DNA of 45,072 bases from GCA-002727615 sp964442655 (GCA_964442655.1 CAYTZM010000012.1:1-45072); one strand, 5' to 3'. Counted from the first letter of the stretch, positions 7,007-16,278 are shown. A program made the numbers and translations. The notes: generated by a model from the letters alone, not told the origin.

Positions 7007-9193
7007 ATGAATAAAAATCAGCCAACGTACTTTAACGAATTAAATAAGGAACAAAAAGAAGCAGTTAAAACAACTAATGGACCATTACTGGTATTAGCTG
7101 GTGCTGGAACAGGTAAAACTAAAGTATTAACGTCTCGGCTTGCTTATTTATTATATTCTAAATCTGCCCACCCATCACAAATTTGTGCGGTAACTTTTAC
7201 TAATAAAGCAGCAAATGAAATGAGACAGAGAGTAGAAAAAATGCTTAATAACTCTGTGGCTGGTTGGTGGCTAGGCACATTTCATTCTTTAGCAGCAAGA
7301 ATTTTAAGATCTAATGCTGAATTAGTGTCTCTTAAAACAACATTTACAATTATTGATACTGATGATCAAATTAGATTACTAAAACAAGTAATATCAGCTA
7401 AAAATATTGATGAAAAACGATGGCCGGCAAGAAGTTTATTAGCAATAATTCAAAGATGGAAAGATATGGGACTTAATCCTACTGATGTTAAAAATTCTTT
7501 TCATACAGGAACTGAATTTGCAAATAATCAATCAATACACTTATATAAACTCTATCAAGAACGCCTGATTACTCTTAATGCTGCTGATTTTGGAGACTTA
7601 CTTTTACATGTAATAAATATTTTTAAGAAAAATGAAGACATAAGAAAAATCTATCAAAAAAAATTTAAATATATATTAGTTGACGAATTTCAAGATACAA
7701 ATGCTTCTCAATATTTATGGTTAAATATACTATCTCTTGAACATAAAAACTTGTGTGTAGTTGGAGACGATGATCAATCAATTTACTCCTGGAGAGGAGC
7801 AGATGTTAACAATATTTTAAATTTTGAAAAAGATTTTAAAACAACAAAAACAATAAAATTAGAAAAGAATTATAGATCTACAGGAAATATACTTGAATCT
7901 GCTTCTCATCTAATATCTCATAACAAAAATAGATTAGGTAAAAAGTTATGGACTGATGATGATATGGGAAATACTATTAATATTAGAACCGTATATGATG
8001 GTCATGAAGAAGCAAGACTTATTAGCGATGAAATTGAATCATATCAAAGAAAATATGATACTTTAAATAATATAGCCATTTTAGTTAGGGCAAGTTTTCA
8101 AACTAGAACTTTTGAAGATAGATTTTTAAAAATAGGGATGCCATATCAAGTAATTGGTGGATTAAGGTTTTATGAAAGAGCTGAGATTAGAGATGCTATA
8201 GCTTATTTAAGAATCATCAATTCTCCAGATGATCAACTAGCATTTGAAAGAATCATTAATAAGCCTAAAAGAGGTCTAGGAAATATTACATTAAGCATAA
8301 TAGAAAAATATGCGCGTTCAATGAATATTAACTTAGAATTAGCTACACGAAAGTTATGTGAAACTGATGAAATTTCTTCAAAAGCTAGAAGAGCTTTAAA
8401 AATTTTTATTAAAAATATCGATAAATGGAGAGAAATAAAAAATAAAAAAAAATTAAATGAATTTTTAGAAATCATTTTAGAAGAATCAGGCTATACGGAA
8501 ATGCTTAAAAAAGACCGCTCCATTGAAGCTCCTGGCAGACTGGATAATTTAAAAGAATTAGTCAATGCTATTAATGAATTTGAATCTCTCAGTAATTTCC
8601 TAGAACACATACAATTAGTAATGGATGCAAATTCAAATGAAAACCATGAAACTATTAAAATTATGACTCTGCACTCTGCAAAAGGCTTAGAATTTCCTAT
8701 TGTATTTTTACCAGGTTGGGAAGATGGATTATTTCCACACCAAAGATCTATAGATGAAAACGGATCAGAAGGCTTAGAAGAAGAAAGAAGACTGGCATAT
8801 GTAGGTATTACTAGAGCAAAAAAAGAACTCTGGATTGTGAATGCAACTTCAAGACTTACTCACGGACAATGGGTAGATTGTATACCTTCCAGATTTATAG
8901 AAGAATTGCCCAAAGATAACATCAATCATTTATCTTTATTTTCAGATAACTTTAATGATTTCCAATCTAGTATAGCTTCAAATTGGATTAAAAATAATAA
9001 ATCTAATATTCAACTTTCAACTACTAATAAGAATATAACAGAAAAGAATAATTTTAAACTTATGGAAAGAATATTTCACCAAAAATTCGGATACGGTAAA
9101 ATTATGGAAATAGATGGAGATAAAGTAACTGTAGATTTTGAAAAAGCAGATAAAAAGAAACTATTATTGAATTTTATAGAAAAAATAAATTAA
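7007..9193 (+). CDS. uvrD: ATP-dependent DNA helicase UvrD/PcrA
   Basis: Superfamily 1A 3'-5' helicase used in nucleotide-excision and mismatch repair. 728 residues. Visible: Q motif LNKEQKEAV, Walker A AGAGTGKT (31-38), motif Ia VTFTNKAANEMRQRV, Walker B VDEFQDTNASQYLW (near 226), motif III VVGDDDQSIYSWRGAD, motif IV NYRSTGNIL, motif V IMTLHSAKGLEFP, motif VI EEERRLAYVGITRAK. The C-terminus, MERIFHQKFGYGKIMEIDG onward, fits the Tudor-like domain that binds RNA polymerase in PcrA/UvrD. Start ATG 7007 has no strong Shine-Dalgarno. The last four bases overlap the end of the convergent 88-residue gene. Confidence 0.97.
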   Translation: MNKNQPTYFNELNKEQKEAVKTTNGPLLVLAGAGTGKTKVLTSRLAYLLYSKSAHPSQICAVTFTNKAANEMRQRVEKMLNNSVAGWWLGTFHSLAARILRSNAELVSLKTTFTIIDTDDQIRLLKQVISAKNIDEKRWPARSLLAIIQRWKDMGLNPTDVKNSFHTGTEFANNQSIHLYKLYQERLITLNAADFGDLLLHVINIFKKNEDIRKIYQKKFKYILVDEFQDTNASQYLWLNILSLEHKNLCVVGDDDQSIYSWRGADVNNILNFEKDFKTTKTIKLEKNYRSTGNILESASHLISHNKNRLGKKLWTDDDMGNTINIRTVYDGHEEARLISDEIESYQRKYDTLNNIAILVRASFQTRTFEDRFLKIGMPYQVIGGLRFYERAEIRDAIAYLRIINSPDDQLAFERIINKPKRGLGNITLSIIEKYARSMNINLELATRKLCETDEISSKARRALKIFIKNIDKWREIKNKKKLNEFLEIILEESGYTEMLKKDRSIEAPGRLDNLKELVNAINEFESLSNFLEHIQLVMDANSNENHETIKIMTLHSAKGLEFPIVFLPGWEDGLFPHQRSIDENGSEGLEEERRLAYVGITRAKKELWIVNATSRLTHGQWVDCIPSRFIEELPKDNINHLSLFSDNFNDFQSSIASNWIKNNKSNIQLSTTNKNITEKNNFKLMERIFHQKFGYGKIMEIDGDKVTVDFEKADKKKLLLNFIEKIN

Positions 9194-9456
9194 AAATCAA
9201 AATTCCACCAACTTTTTGAATATATCTCTTTATTTATACTTTGTTTATGTAGGAAATTATTTTCTTTAAATTTTATTTTTTTAAAATTTTCGGTTAAAAA
9301 AGTAATACTTCGAATAATTAATAATATAAATAGTTTACTTTGAGCACTTTTACCTAAACTAATTCTATCAATGCCGTACTCAAACTTTTTATAATTACTT
9401 TTATTTTGTAGTTTTATTTCTACTAATGGTAAATCTTTTAATGATTCATATTTCAT
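9190..9456 (-). CDS. Hypothetical protein, 88 aa
   Basis: I do not recognise this protein. It is supported as a gene by a good Shine-Dalgarno, AAGGAA (9463-9468 on the plus strand), six bases before the ATG at 9456, and by its tail-to-tail placement with uvrD, overlapping by four bases. The product is basic and polar, with a short hydrophobic stretch (KLFILLIIRSITFL, about 41-54) and the ending SKSWWNFDF. No signal peptide or metal motif is visible. It lacks the arginine-rich pattern of DUF1127, the small protein linked to CCUCCUCCC-loop RNAs in Rhodobacter. Its 5' leader would contain the two large hairpins at 9480-9597, so the RNA structures may control it. Confidence 0.6.
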   Translation of the reverse strand: MKYESLKDLPLVEIKLQNKSNYKKFEYGIDRISLGKSAQSKLFILLIIRSITFLTENFKKIKFKENNFLHKQSINKEIYSKSWWNFDF

Positions 9457-9462
9457 AAATAT

Positions 9463-9600
9463 TTCCTTAAAATAAATTGAATGGCAGTTTGATCAATAAA
9501 GGGAGGAGAGGAACAAACTGCCATTATTAATGAAATTATAGTAACCTACTCTGTGGGAATCAAAATCCACTTTGGGGGAGGAATAAGTAAGTTACTAACA
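9463..9600 (-). ncRNA. Candidate small RNA or structured leader with two CCTCCC-loop hairpins
   Basis: Two neighbouring hairpins. The first in minus-strand order has arms 9586-9597 and 9539-9550 (TAGTAAC plus TACT, one mismatch, 11 of 12 paired); its loop contains CCTCCCCC and a small GTGG/CCAC stem. The second has perfect 12-bp arms 9514-9525 and 9480-9491 (AATGGCAGTTTG on plus); its 22-base loop reads TTCCTCTCCTCCC on minus. Unpaired CCTCCC complementary to Shine-Dalgarno sequences is characteristic of alphaproteobacterial trans-acting RNAs such as MmgR/suhB and CcsR, known families that these resemble in outline only. The second stem is followed on minus by a T-rich stretch (ATTCAATTTATTTT) that could terminate, favouring the minus strand. 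Orientation is inferred; RNA ends are approximate. Confidence 0.5.
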
Positions 9601-9822
9601 TCCTTAACTATATATATATATAATATAAAAATTTACTAACATAAAAGCATCAAAGTTGATATGCTTTAATCGCATGACAAATTGATTAATATTAGATAAA
9701 TTCACATAACTAATAATCATTTTTGTTATATCTATATAAGTTTTATATATTTAAAACAAAGCAGATATGAATTAATTTCATAACTTATGTAAAAAAAAAT
9801 AACTTTTTTAAAATTTACATTA

Positions 9823-9828
9823 TATAAT
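9823..9828 (+). promoter_or_regulatory. Possible -10 element of pepP
   Basis: A perfect TATAAT lies only eight bases before the pepP ATG. If used, transcription would start at or within a base or two of the ATG, giving a leaderless message. No convincing -35 hexamer is seen at 16-18 bases upstream, and an AAGGGA that could act as Shine-Dalgarno (9829-9834) overlaps the same interval, so the element may be fortuitous in this AT-rich spacer. Confidence 0.25.
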
Positions 9829-9835
9829 AAGGGAT

Positions 9836-11632
9836 ATGAAAATAAATAATAAAATAAACGAAAGAATAAATTGTCTTCGATCTTATTTACAAAAACAAAA
9901 ATTAGATGGTTATATTCAACCTAGAGCTGATAGTTTTTTAGGAGAATATGTTCCTAAAAATGACGAAAGATTACAATGGATTTCTGGATTTTCCGGATCA
10001 GCTGGAGAAATACTAATTTTAATGAATAAAGTTATATTATTCACTGATAGCCGTTACACTATTCAAGCTACTAATGAAACTAAAAATACTAATATTGAGG
10101 TAGTAATAACATCAAAAACCTCTATTCAAAATTGGCTAAAAATTAATATTAAAAATAAAATTAAAATTTCTATCGACCCTTGGCTATACTCATACTCAAA
10201 TTTAAAAAATTATATTCATTTTGGATTAAATAATAATATTCAATTTATTATACTTAAGAAAAACCCTATCGATATATTTTGGAAACACAATAGAAATAAA
10301 CCTAATAGCGCTATTAATAAACATCCCTTAAAATATTCAGGTGTCAGTACTCAAAAAAAAATTCATGATCTTTGTCAAAATATGACAAAAAATAAAGTTG
10401 ACGCGTATGTTGTTTCTCAAACAGACTCCCTTGCTTGGTTATTAAATATTAGAGGAGCAGACTTAAAACATACTCCAATAATTTTAGCTAGAGCTATAAT
10501 TTTTAAAAACAAAAAAATATTTTTATTTATAAATAGAAATCGTTTAAAATTAAGTATAATTCAATACATTAAAAACCAAACAAATGGTCTCAAAATATTT
10601 CAAGAAAATAAAATCTTAAATAAAATTAAAGAAATATCTAAATTAAATAAAAAAATTTGGATAGACCCTATGACTACTCCATTTGTAATAGCGCAAACTA
10701 TCTTAAATAAAAAAAACAATATGTATAATAATAACTGTCCAATAGAAATTCAAAAATCTATAAAAAATAGTACAGAGATAAAAGGAAGTATAACAGCTCA
10801 TGAAAAAGATGGAGTAGCATTATGTAACTTTCTTTATTGGCTTCAATCAACAGAAAATAATAAATTAAATGAAATTTCTGCAGCTAATAAAATAGATAGC
10901 CTTAGAAAAAAACAAAAGAACTTCATATGCACTTCTTTTGAAACAATAAGTGGATTTGCTTCTAATGGAGCCATAGTTCATTATAGAGTATCTGACAAAA
11001 CCAATAAAAATTTTACAAAAAATAATATATACCTATGTGATAGTGGCGGACAATATTTAGAAGGAACTACAGATGTAACAAGAGCTATTATTATAGGCAA
11101 ACCTTCTAAACTTATGAAAAAAGAATTTACTATAGTTTTAAAAAGTCACATTGCACTAGCTAGCGCAAAATTCCCTCAAGGAACAGCAGGAAACGATCTA
11201 GATATAATCGCCAGAAGCCCTCTATGGAAAAACTATATGAACTATGGACATGGCACCGGACATGGAGTTGGTTCATGTTTAAGTGTTCACGAAGGACCTC
11301 ATAGAATATCAAAAGGATCTCTTATCCCTTTACAACCTGGAATGATAACATCTAACGAGCCAGGGTTCTATAAAAAAAATAAATATGGCATTAGAATAGA
11401 AAATTTAATGGTTATTTTAAAAGATAAAAATTATAAAAATAATAATTTACTTTATTTTAAAACTCTTACACTTGCCCCTATAGATAAAAACTTAATTGAT
11501 TATGCTCTTCTAAATAAGGAAGAAACAGAATGGATTAATAACTATAATTTAAATGTATATAAAAATATTGCTAATAAAGTTACTTTAAAAGTAAAAAATT
11601 GGCTAAAAATAATATGCAAACCCCATAAATAA
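9836..11632 (+). CDS. pepP: Xaa-Pro aminopeptidase (M24B family, aminopeptidase P)
   Basis: Removes an N-terminal residue preceding proline, using a dinuclear metal site in a pita-bread fold. 598 residues, the long form with two creatinase-type N-terminal domains (about 1-310) before the M24 catalytic domain. Metal ligands visible: Asp402 and Asp413 in CDSGGQYLEGTTDVTRA, His in GHGTGHGVGS (about 475), Glu in TSNEPGFY and Glu in GIRIENLM; HEGPH supplies the second conserved His. Very rich in Lys, Asn and Ile, with long A runs. It ends two bases before the convergent ligA stop, leaving no room for a terminator. The presumed role is peptide turnover in the cytoplasm. Confidence 0.94.
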   Translation: MKINNKINERINCLRSYLQKQKLDGYIQPRADSFLGEYVPKNDERLQWISGFSGSAGEILILMNKVILFTDSRYTIQATNETKNTNIEVVITSKTSIQNWLKINIKNKIKISIDPWLYSYSNLKNYIHFGLNNNIQFIILKKNPIDIFWKHNRNKPNSAINKHPLKYSGVSTQKKIHDLCQNMTKNKVDAYVVSQTDSLAWLLNIRGADLKHTPIILARAIIFKNKKIFLFINRNRLKLSIIQYIKNQTNGLKIFQENKILNKIKEISKLNKKIWIDPMTTPFVIAQTILNKKNNMYNNNCPIEIQKSIKNSTEIKGSITAHEKDGVALCNFLYWLQSTENNKLNEISAANKIDSLRKKQKNFICTSFETISGFASNGAIVHYRVSDKTNKNFTKNNIYLCDSGGQYLEGTTDVTRAIIIGKPSKLMKKEFTIVLKSHIALASAKFPQGTAGNDLDIIARSPLWKNYMNYGHGTGHGVGSCLSVHEGPHRISKGSLIPLQPGMITSNEPGFYKKNKYGIRIENLMVILKDKNYKNNNLLYFKTLTLAPIDKNLIDYALLNKEETEWINNYNLNVYKNIANKVTLKVKNWLKIICKPHK

Positions 11633-11634
11633 AA

Positions 11635-13692
11635 TTACTTAAAATTATTTAAAAATTCTTTTTCATCAAGTATTTTTATTGAATATTCTTTAGCTTTATT
11701 TAATTTGGAACCAGGATCCATTCCCAAAATTAAATAATCTGTTTTAGAAGAAACTTGACTAGAAATTAAAGCTCCAACTTTTTCAGCTTTATTTTTAATT
11801 TCATTACGTGATAAGGTATTAAATTTTCCGGTAAACACTATTCTTTTTCCAGAAAAAAATGAATTATTTTGCAGTGATTCTAAATCTTCAATTTTTATAA
11901 TTTTAATTAATTTAAAAAATTCTTTCTTATTTTTCTCAAAATATTCTATTAAAGAATAAATAGCTTTTTCCCCTACACCATTTATATTTTTTAATTCTTC
12001 TATAAAATTTATTTTATGCTGCTCATCATTTAAATTATGAACTTTTTGTAAAAAGTTATCAACACTGCTAAAATTTTTAACTATTAATTTTGATGTTCCT
12101 TGTCCAAGATGCCTTATCCCTAATCCATATAAAACTCTATCTAAGGACTGTCTTTTTGATATATTGATAGATTTTATTAAATTTGATAAAGAAAGCTCTC
12201 CCCATCCTGGCAAAGAAACAATCTGTTCTCTAATTTTTTCAGAGGAATGCTCAGTAATTAAAAAAATATCTGTAGGTTTATTTATAATTCCTAAATTATA
12301 CAATTCTGTAATTTGCTTTTCGCCTAAACCATCTATATTTAAAGCATTTCTAGACACAAAATGTATCAACTGCCCTTTTAATTGACTTTCACACTTATTA
12401 AGATTTTTGCATCTTATGATTGCCTCATCTTCATCTTTAATTAATTTATTATTACAAGTTGGACAATACTCTGGAAACATAATTTCTCTAGTGTTTTTAG
12501 GCCTCAAACTTTCTACATAATTAAGAATTTGTGGAATTACATCTCCAGCTCTTTGCACTGTAACTGTATCTCCAACTACTATACCCAAACGATCAATTTC
12601 ATCTTTATTATGTAGACTAGCTCGTGAAATTCTCACTCCTCCAATTGTTACAGGGGTTAATTCTGCTACTGGTGTAATTGCTCCCGTTCTTCCGACTTGA
12701 AATGTAACATTCTTTAATACACTGACACCTTTCTCTGCAGGAAATTTATGTGAAATTGCATATCTCGGAGAATGGTCTGTATTGCCTAAACGCTCATATA
12801 AACTTATATCATTTAATTTATAAACTATTCCATCAATATCATAACCTAACTTGGGTCTTTCTTCATACAAACTATCATAAAACTCTATCATATCTTCAAC
12901 TGTAATACATAACTTTGAAGGTGTATTTAACTTAAAACCATAACTATTAATATTATCACGTATATCTAACAGAGTGTTACCTATAGAAGAAGACATTTGG
13001 CCCCAGCCATAAGCATAAAAATCTAACTTTCTAGACAAAGTAATTTCTGGATCAAGCTGACGAACAGAACCAGCAGCAGCATTTCTCGGATTTGAAAAAA
13101 TTGGTAAAGATTGCTCAATTCTAGAATTATTTAACTTATCAAACTCAGAATTTGACATAAATATTTCTCCCCTGATTTCAATATTCTCAGGAAAACTTCC
13201 TTTTAAAAATTTAGGAATTGCATTAATTGTTCTTAAATTATCAGTAATATTTTCCCCATTTTTACCATCACCACGAGTAGCACCAAATTTAAGTTTTCCA
13301 TTTTCGTAAATAATTGTAGCTGATAAACCATCTATTTTTGGCTCAGCTATGAACTCTAATTTATCTTTCTCTTTTAAATTTAAAAATCGTTTAGTTTTAT
13401 CTATAAATTCTTGAACTTCCAATTTTGTAAAAACATTTCCTAAAGATAACATTGGAACTAAATGTTGAATTTTAGAGAACTTAGATGATAAATTACTCCC
13501 AACTTTTTTTGAAGGACTATTTTCTAAAATTAAATGAGGATATTTTTTTTCTAACTCCAAATTTCTTTGTCTTAATTTATCATATTCAGAATCAGAAATT
13601 GAAGGATTATCATCCACATAATATAATTTGTCATGATATGAAATAATTTTAAAAAGATGTTTAAGTTCTTCTAATACTTTCTTCTCATCCAT
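11635..13692 (-). CDS. ligA: NAD-dependent DNA ligase LigA
   Basis: Seals DNA nicks using NAD+. 685 residues, normal length. Domains in order: Ia domain with YYVDDNPSISDSEYD (NMN binding, about 24-38); adenylation domain with active-site Lys119 in EPKIDGLSA; OB fold; four-cysteine zinc finger (CPTC...C...C, about 405-432); helix-hairpin-helix array (NIDGLGEKQI, LPGWGELS, INGVGEKAI); C-terminal BRCT domain (FSGKRIVFTGKF to the end). ATG 13692 is preceded by AGGA at good distance. It follows recN by 20 bases and may be co-transcribed with bamD and recN, an arrangement common in alphaproteobacteria. Confidence 0.98.
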   Translation of the reverse strand: MDEKKVLEELKHLFKIISYHDKLYYVDDNPSISDSEYDKLRQRNLELEKKYPHLILENSPSKKVGSNLSSKFSKIQHLVPMLSLGNVFTKLEVQEFIDKTKRFLNLKEKDKLEFIAEPKIDGLSATIIYENGKLKFGATRGDGKNGENITDNLRTINAIPKFLKGSFPENIEIRGEIFMSNSEFDKLNNSRIEQSLPIFSNPRNAAAGSVRQLDPEITLSRKLDFYAYGWGQMSSSIGNTLLDIRDNINSYGFKLNTPSKLCITVEDMIEFYDSLYEERPKLGYDIDGIVYKLNDISLYERLGNTDHSPRYAISHKFPAEKGVSVLKNVTFQVGRTGAITPVAELTPVTIGGVRISRASLHNKDEIDRLGIVVGDTVTVQRAGDVIPQILNYVESLRPKNTREIMFPEYCPTCNNKLIKDEDEAIIRCKNLNKCESQLKGQLIHFVSRNALNIDGLGEKQITELYNLGIINKPTDIFLITEHSSEKIREQIVSLPGWGELSLSNLIKSINISKRQSLDRVLYGLGIRHLGQGTSKLIVKNFSSVDNFLQKVHNLNDEQHKINFIEELKNINGVGEKAIYSLIEYFEKNKKEFFKLIKIIKIEDLESLQNNSFFSGKRIVFTGKFNTLSRNEIKNKAEKVGALISSQVSSKTDYLILGMDPGSKLNKAKEYSIKILDEKEFLNNFK

Positions 13693-13712
13693 ATTATTTC
13701 CTAAATAATATA

Positions 13713-15401
13713 TTACCCTTTAACTTGCTTAAGTAAACTTTCTGCAGCTTTTCTTGCAGCATCTGTAATTTTTTCTCCTGATAACATTCTAGCAATTTCC
13801 TCTAATTTTTCATCATATTCTAAATTACTAATATTAATTTTAGTAAAATTCTTTAAAACATTCTTAACAACTTTAAAATGATTAGAAGATCTTACAGCGA
13901 CCTGAGGATGATGTGTAACAACTAAAACTTGATTGTTATTACCTAGAATTTGCAATCTTTTTCCTATAGCATCAGCTACTGCTCCTCCAACTCCCGCATC
14001 TACTTCATCAAAAATAATAGTTTTATTATTTTCAAAACTATCTTTATCAGATAATAATGAAACTTTAATAGCTAACATTAACCTAGATAATTCTCCTCCA
14101 GAAGCTATTTTTCCAATAGAATTATATCCTGCGCCTTTATTAGTCTCAATTTCAAATTTAACACTATCAATACCAGTAATTGTCCACTTATTTTCTTCTA
14201 ACTTATCAATTTTAACATTAAATTTTGCATTTTCTAATTTTAAGACTGGTAATTCTAAATTAATAGCATTAATCAATTGTTTTGAAGATTTAATTCTATT
14301 TAAAGATAAAATCATACTTTTACTTTTATAAAGTAGCATATTTTTATCTTTTGCTTCTTCAATTTTCTTAATATTTATTTCATAATCATCTAAATATTTT
14401 AATTCTTCTACTAGTTTACCTTTAACTTTATCTAATTCGTGAATTTCAACAGAATGTTTTGCAGCGACTTTTCTTAAATTAAAAAGTCTACTTTCTATAT
14501 ATTCAACATCTAAATTACTTAAATCTATTGAATTAATGCAATTATCTAATTCAATTTCTAACTCTTTAATTTCTATAATTGTTTGGTCAACAAATTTTTG
14601 TAAACTTATAAACTTATCATTTAATGTAACAACACTTTCTAGTTCTTTTTTTGCTAATCCTAACTTCTCATACAAAGATTTATTATTTTCATCTCCATTT
14701 ATATAATAATTAAGATTATGAAGAGCGCTTTTTATTTTCTCAGAAGACATCAAAATCTTTCTATTTTTAAGTAATTCTTCACTTTCATTAATTTTTAAAT
14801 TAAGATTTTTTATTTCTTTTAAATCTAATTTTAAAGAATCTTTATTTTGTTTATATTGAATAAATTTTTCTTCAGTTTTCTGAAGTAAATTATTACTTTC
14901 TTTATAATTATTGAAAGCATTACTTACTATCTGTACTTCATTATTTATATTTGCCCATTCATCAAGAATACCCATATGATTAGAGTTATCTAATAATCCC
15001 GCTTGATCATTTTGCCCATGAATTTCTATTAATAAATTTCCTATTTTTTTCATAAAGTTCAATGTAATTACTTGATCATTTAAGTAACAAAGACTTCTCC
15101 CATTTATTAATACTTGTCGCCTTAGTATTACTTCATCTTCAACCTTAAACCCATTCATTCTAACAAATTTTGCTGCATTATGCTCTTTATCTATTTGAAA
15201 TAATGCGGAAACGGTTGCTTTATCACTACCTTTCTTAATAAAGCGTTTTTCAGACCTCTTACCTAAAATAAGTGAGACGGCATCAATTATAATTGACTTG
15301 CCTGCCCCTGTTTCCCCCGTAAAAACAGTAAAACCATTTTTAAAATATAATTCTAATTTATCAATCAGAACTATATCTTCAACAGAAAGATAAACTAACA
15401 T
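13713..15401 (-). CDS. recN: DNA repair protein RecN
   Basis: SMC-like ATPase of double-strand break repair. Walker A TGETGAGKS (28-36) at the N-terminus, a long central coiled coil (about 150-350), then the ABC signature SGGELSRLMLAIK and Walker B TIIFDEVDAGVGG at the C-terminus. The frame extends to 15428 (MRVIKHRKS...), which would overlap bamD, but AGGA six bases before the ATG at 15401 and the usual RecN N-terminus (MLVYLSVEDIVLIDKLEL) favour 15401, giving 562 residues. It begins seven bases after the bamD stop. Confidence 0.95.
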   Translation of the reverse strand: MLVYLSVEDIVLIDKLELYFKNGFTVFTGETGAGKSIIIDAVSLILGKRSEKRFIKKGSDKATVSALFQIDKEHNAAKFVRMNGFKVEDEVILRRQVLINGRSLCYLNDQVITLNFMKKIGNLLIEIHGQNDQAGLLDNSNHMGILDEWANINNEVQIVSNAFNNYKESNNLLQKTEEKFIQYKQNKDSLKLDLKEIKNLNLKINESEELLKNRKILMSSEKIKSALHNLNYYINGDENNKSLYEKLGLAKKELESVVTLNDKFISLQKFVDQTIIEIKELEIELDNCINSIDLSNLDVEYIESRLFNLRKVAAKHSVEIHELDKVKGKLVEELKYLDDYEINIKKIEEAKDKNMLLYKSKSMILSLNRIKSSKQLINAINLELPVLKLENAKFNVKIDKLEENKWTITGIDSVKFEIETNKGAGYNSIGKIASGGELSRLMLAIKVSLLSDKDSFENNKTIIFDEVDAGVGGAVADAIGKRLQILGNNNQVLVVTHHPQVAVRSSNHFKVVKNVLKNFTKINISNLEYDEKLEEIARMLSGEKITDAARKAAESLLKQVKG

Positions 15402-15408
15402 ACTTTTC

Positions 15409-16278
15409 CTATGTTTTATCACTCTCAAAAATATTCAAAATATCATCTAATGAATCAAAAAAACCTTTTTCTTCTTGGATCGCACTATCAATTTTATTTT
15501 CATTTGAAATATCTTCTTTTAAATCCTTTATTATTTTATATGAATATAAATACCATTTATTTTTAGGGTAATTATGCCCTAAAACAGCTGCATATACTTT
15601 TGCTTGATCAAATATTCCCATGTACAAATATAATTCTGTTAACCTTGCCAAAGCTTCAGGTACATGAGAAGTTGTTGAATAAAATTCAACAACTTTTTTA
15701 AATCTATTAATAGCTGCTAAATAATTAGATAAATTTATATATGTTCTACCAATATCCATCTCTTTTCCTGCTAAATGATCATTTATTAAATCAAGTTTTA
15801 ATTTAGCATCTTTTGCATATTCTGAATTTGGAAACCTATTAATTAAATTATTAAAACTTACTAATGCCTGATTGGTTGTTGTCTGATCTCTTTTTACATC
15901 ATTTATTCTTTCATAATAAGATAAAGAAATAAGATAAAAAGCATAATCTATATCATTTGCACCAGGATGAAGATCTATGTACCTTTGAGCAGCTGCTATA
16001 GCTACATCATAATTCTGCATTTTATATTTTACATATGCCCCCATTATTTGAGCTCTTGTAGCCCAAATTGAATAAGGATGTTGTCTCTCCACTTCATCAA
16101 ATTCATTAGAAGCTTTTATATATTTATCATCTTCTAAAAAATCAATTGCAGAATTATAAATATCATCAACTTCTCTATCAATATATTCTATCTTTTTTTT
16201 ATTATCAAAAGAACAAGAAACATTTAATAAAATAATTGCAACAACAAAACATTTCAGAAAAAAAAGAATATTAATCAT
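15409..16278 (-). CDS. bamD: Outer membrane assembly lipoprotein BamD
   Basis: Lipoprotein subunit of the BAM complex that inserts beta-barrel proteins. 289 residues: signal peptide with lipobox ending VSC (Cys22), then TPR-like repeats, with family-typical segments YNSAIDFLEDDKYIKASNEFDEVERQHPYS, WATRAQIMGAYVKY, AAAQRYIDLHPGANDIDYAFYL and the RFPNSEYAKDAK repeat. Start ATG 16278. It heads the bamD-recN-ligA run; in alphaproteobacteria bamD often follows ftsZ-lpxC directly, whereas here it is separated from lpxC by the phosphatase/ETF-QO/MORN block. Confidence 0.95.
   Translation of the reverse strand: MINILFFLKCFVVAIILLNVSCSFDNKKKIEYIDREVDDIYNSAIDFLEDDKYIKASNEFDEVERQHPYSIWATRAQIMGAYVKYKMQNYDVAIAAAQRYIDLHPGANDIDYAFYLISLSYYERINDVKRDQTTTNQALVSFNNLINRFPNSEYAKDAKLKLDLINDHLAGKEMDIGRTYINLSNYLAAINRFKKVVEFYSTTSHVPEALARLTELYLYMGIFDQAKVYAAVLGHNYPKNKWYLYSYKIIKDLKEDISNENKIDSAIQEEKGFFDSLDDILNIFESDKT

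Larger units (their letters stand above)
9457..9835. other. 379-bp divergent spacer between the 88-aa gene and pepP
   Basis: The longest stretch without a protein gene. From left: Shine-Dalgarno of the minus-strand 88-residue gene; the two large hairpins (9480-9597); a run of alternating TA (about 9610-9622); a small perfect hairpin AAAGCAT-N10-ATGCTTT (9644-9667); then very AT-rich sequence with poly-A (9791-9799) leading to the pepP start. No tRNA, IS end or repeat array seen. Confidence 0.7.

Noticed and set aside
9190..9456. 88-residue gene as a DUF1127 protein of the CcsR type
   Set aside because: It lacks the arginine-rich motif with the conserved Leu-Asp-Ile-Gly segment, and gene order relative to the hairpins is reversed.
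9610..9622. Alternating TA run as an origin or recombination site
   Set aside because: Short simple repeat, no DnaA-box cluster or other origin genes nearby.
9644..9667. AAAGCAT-N10-ATGCTTT hairpin as a terminator or attachment site
   Set aside because: Only seven weak base pairs and no adjacent gene end that needs a terminator.
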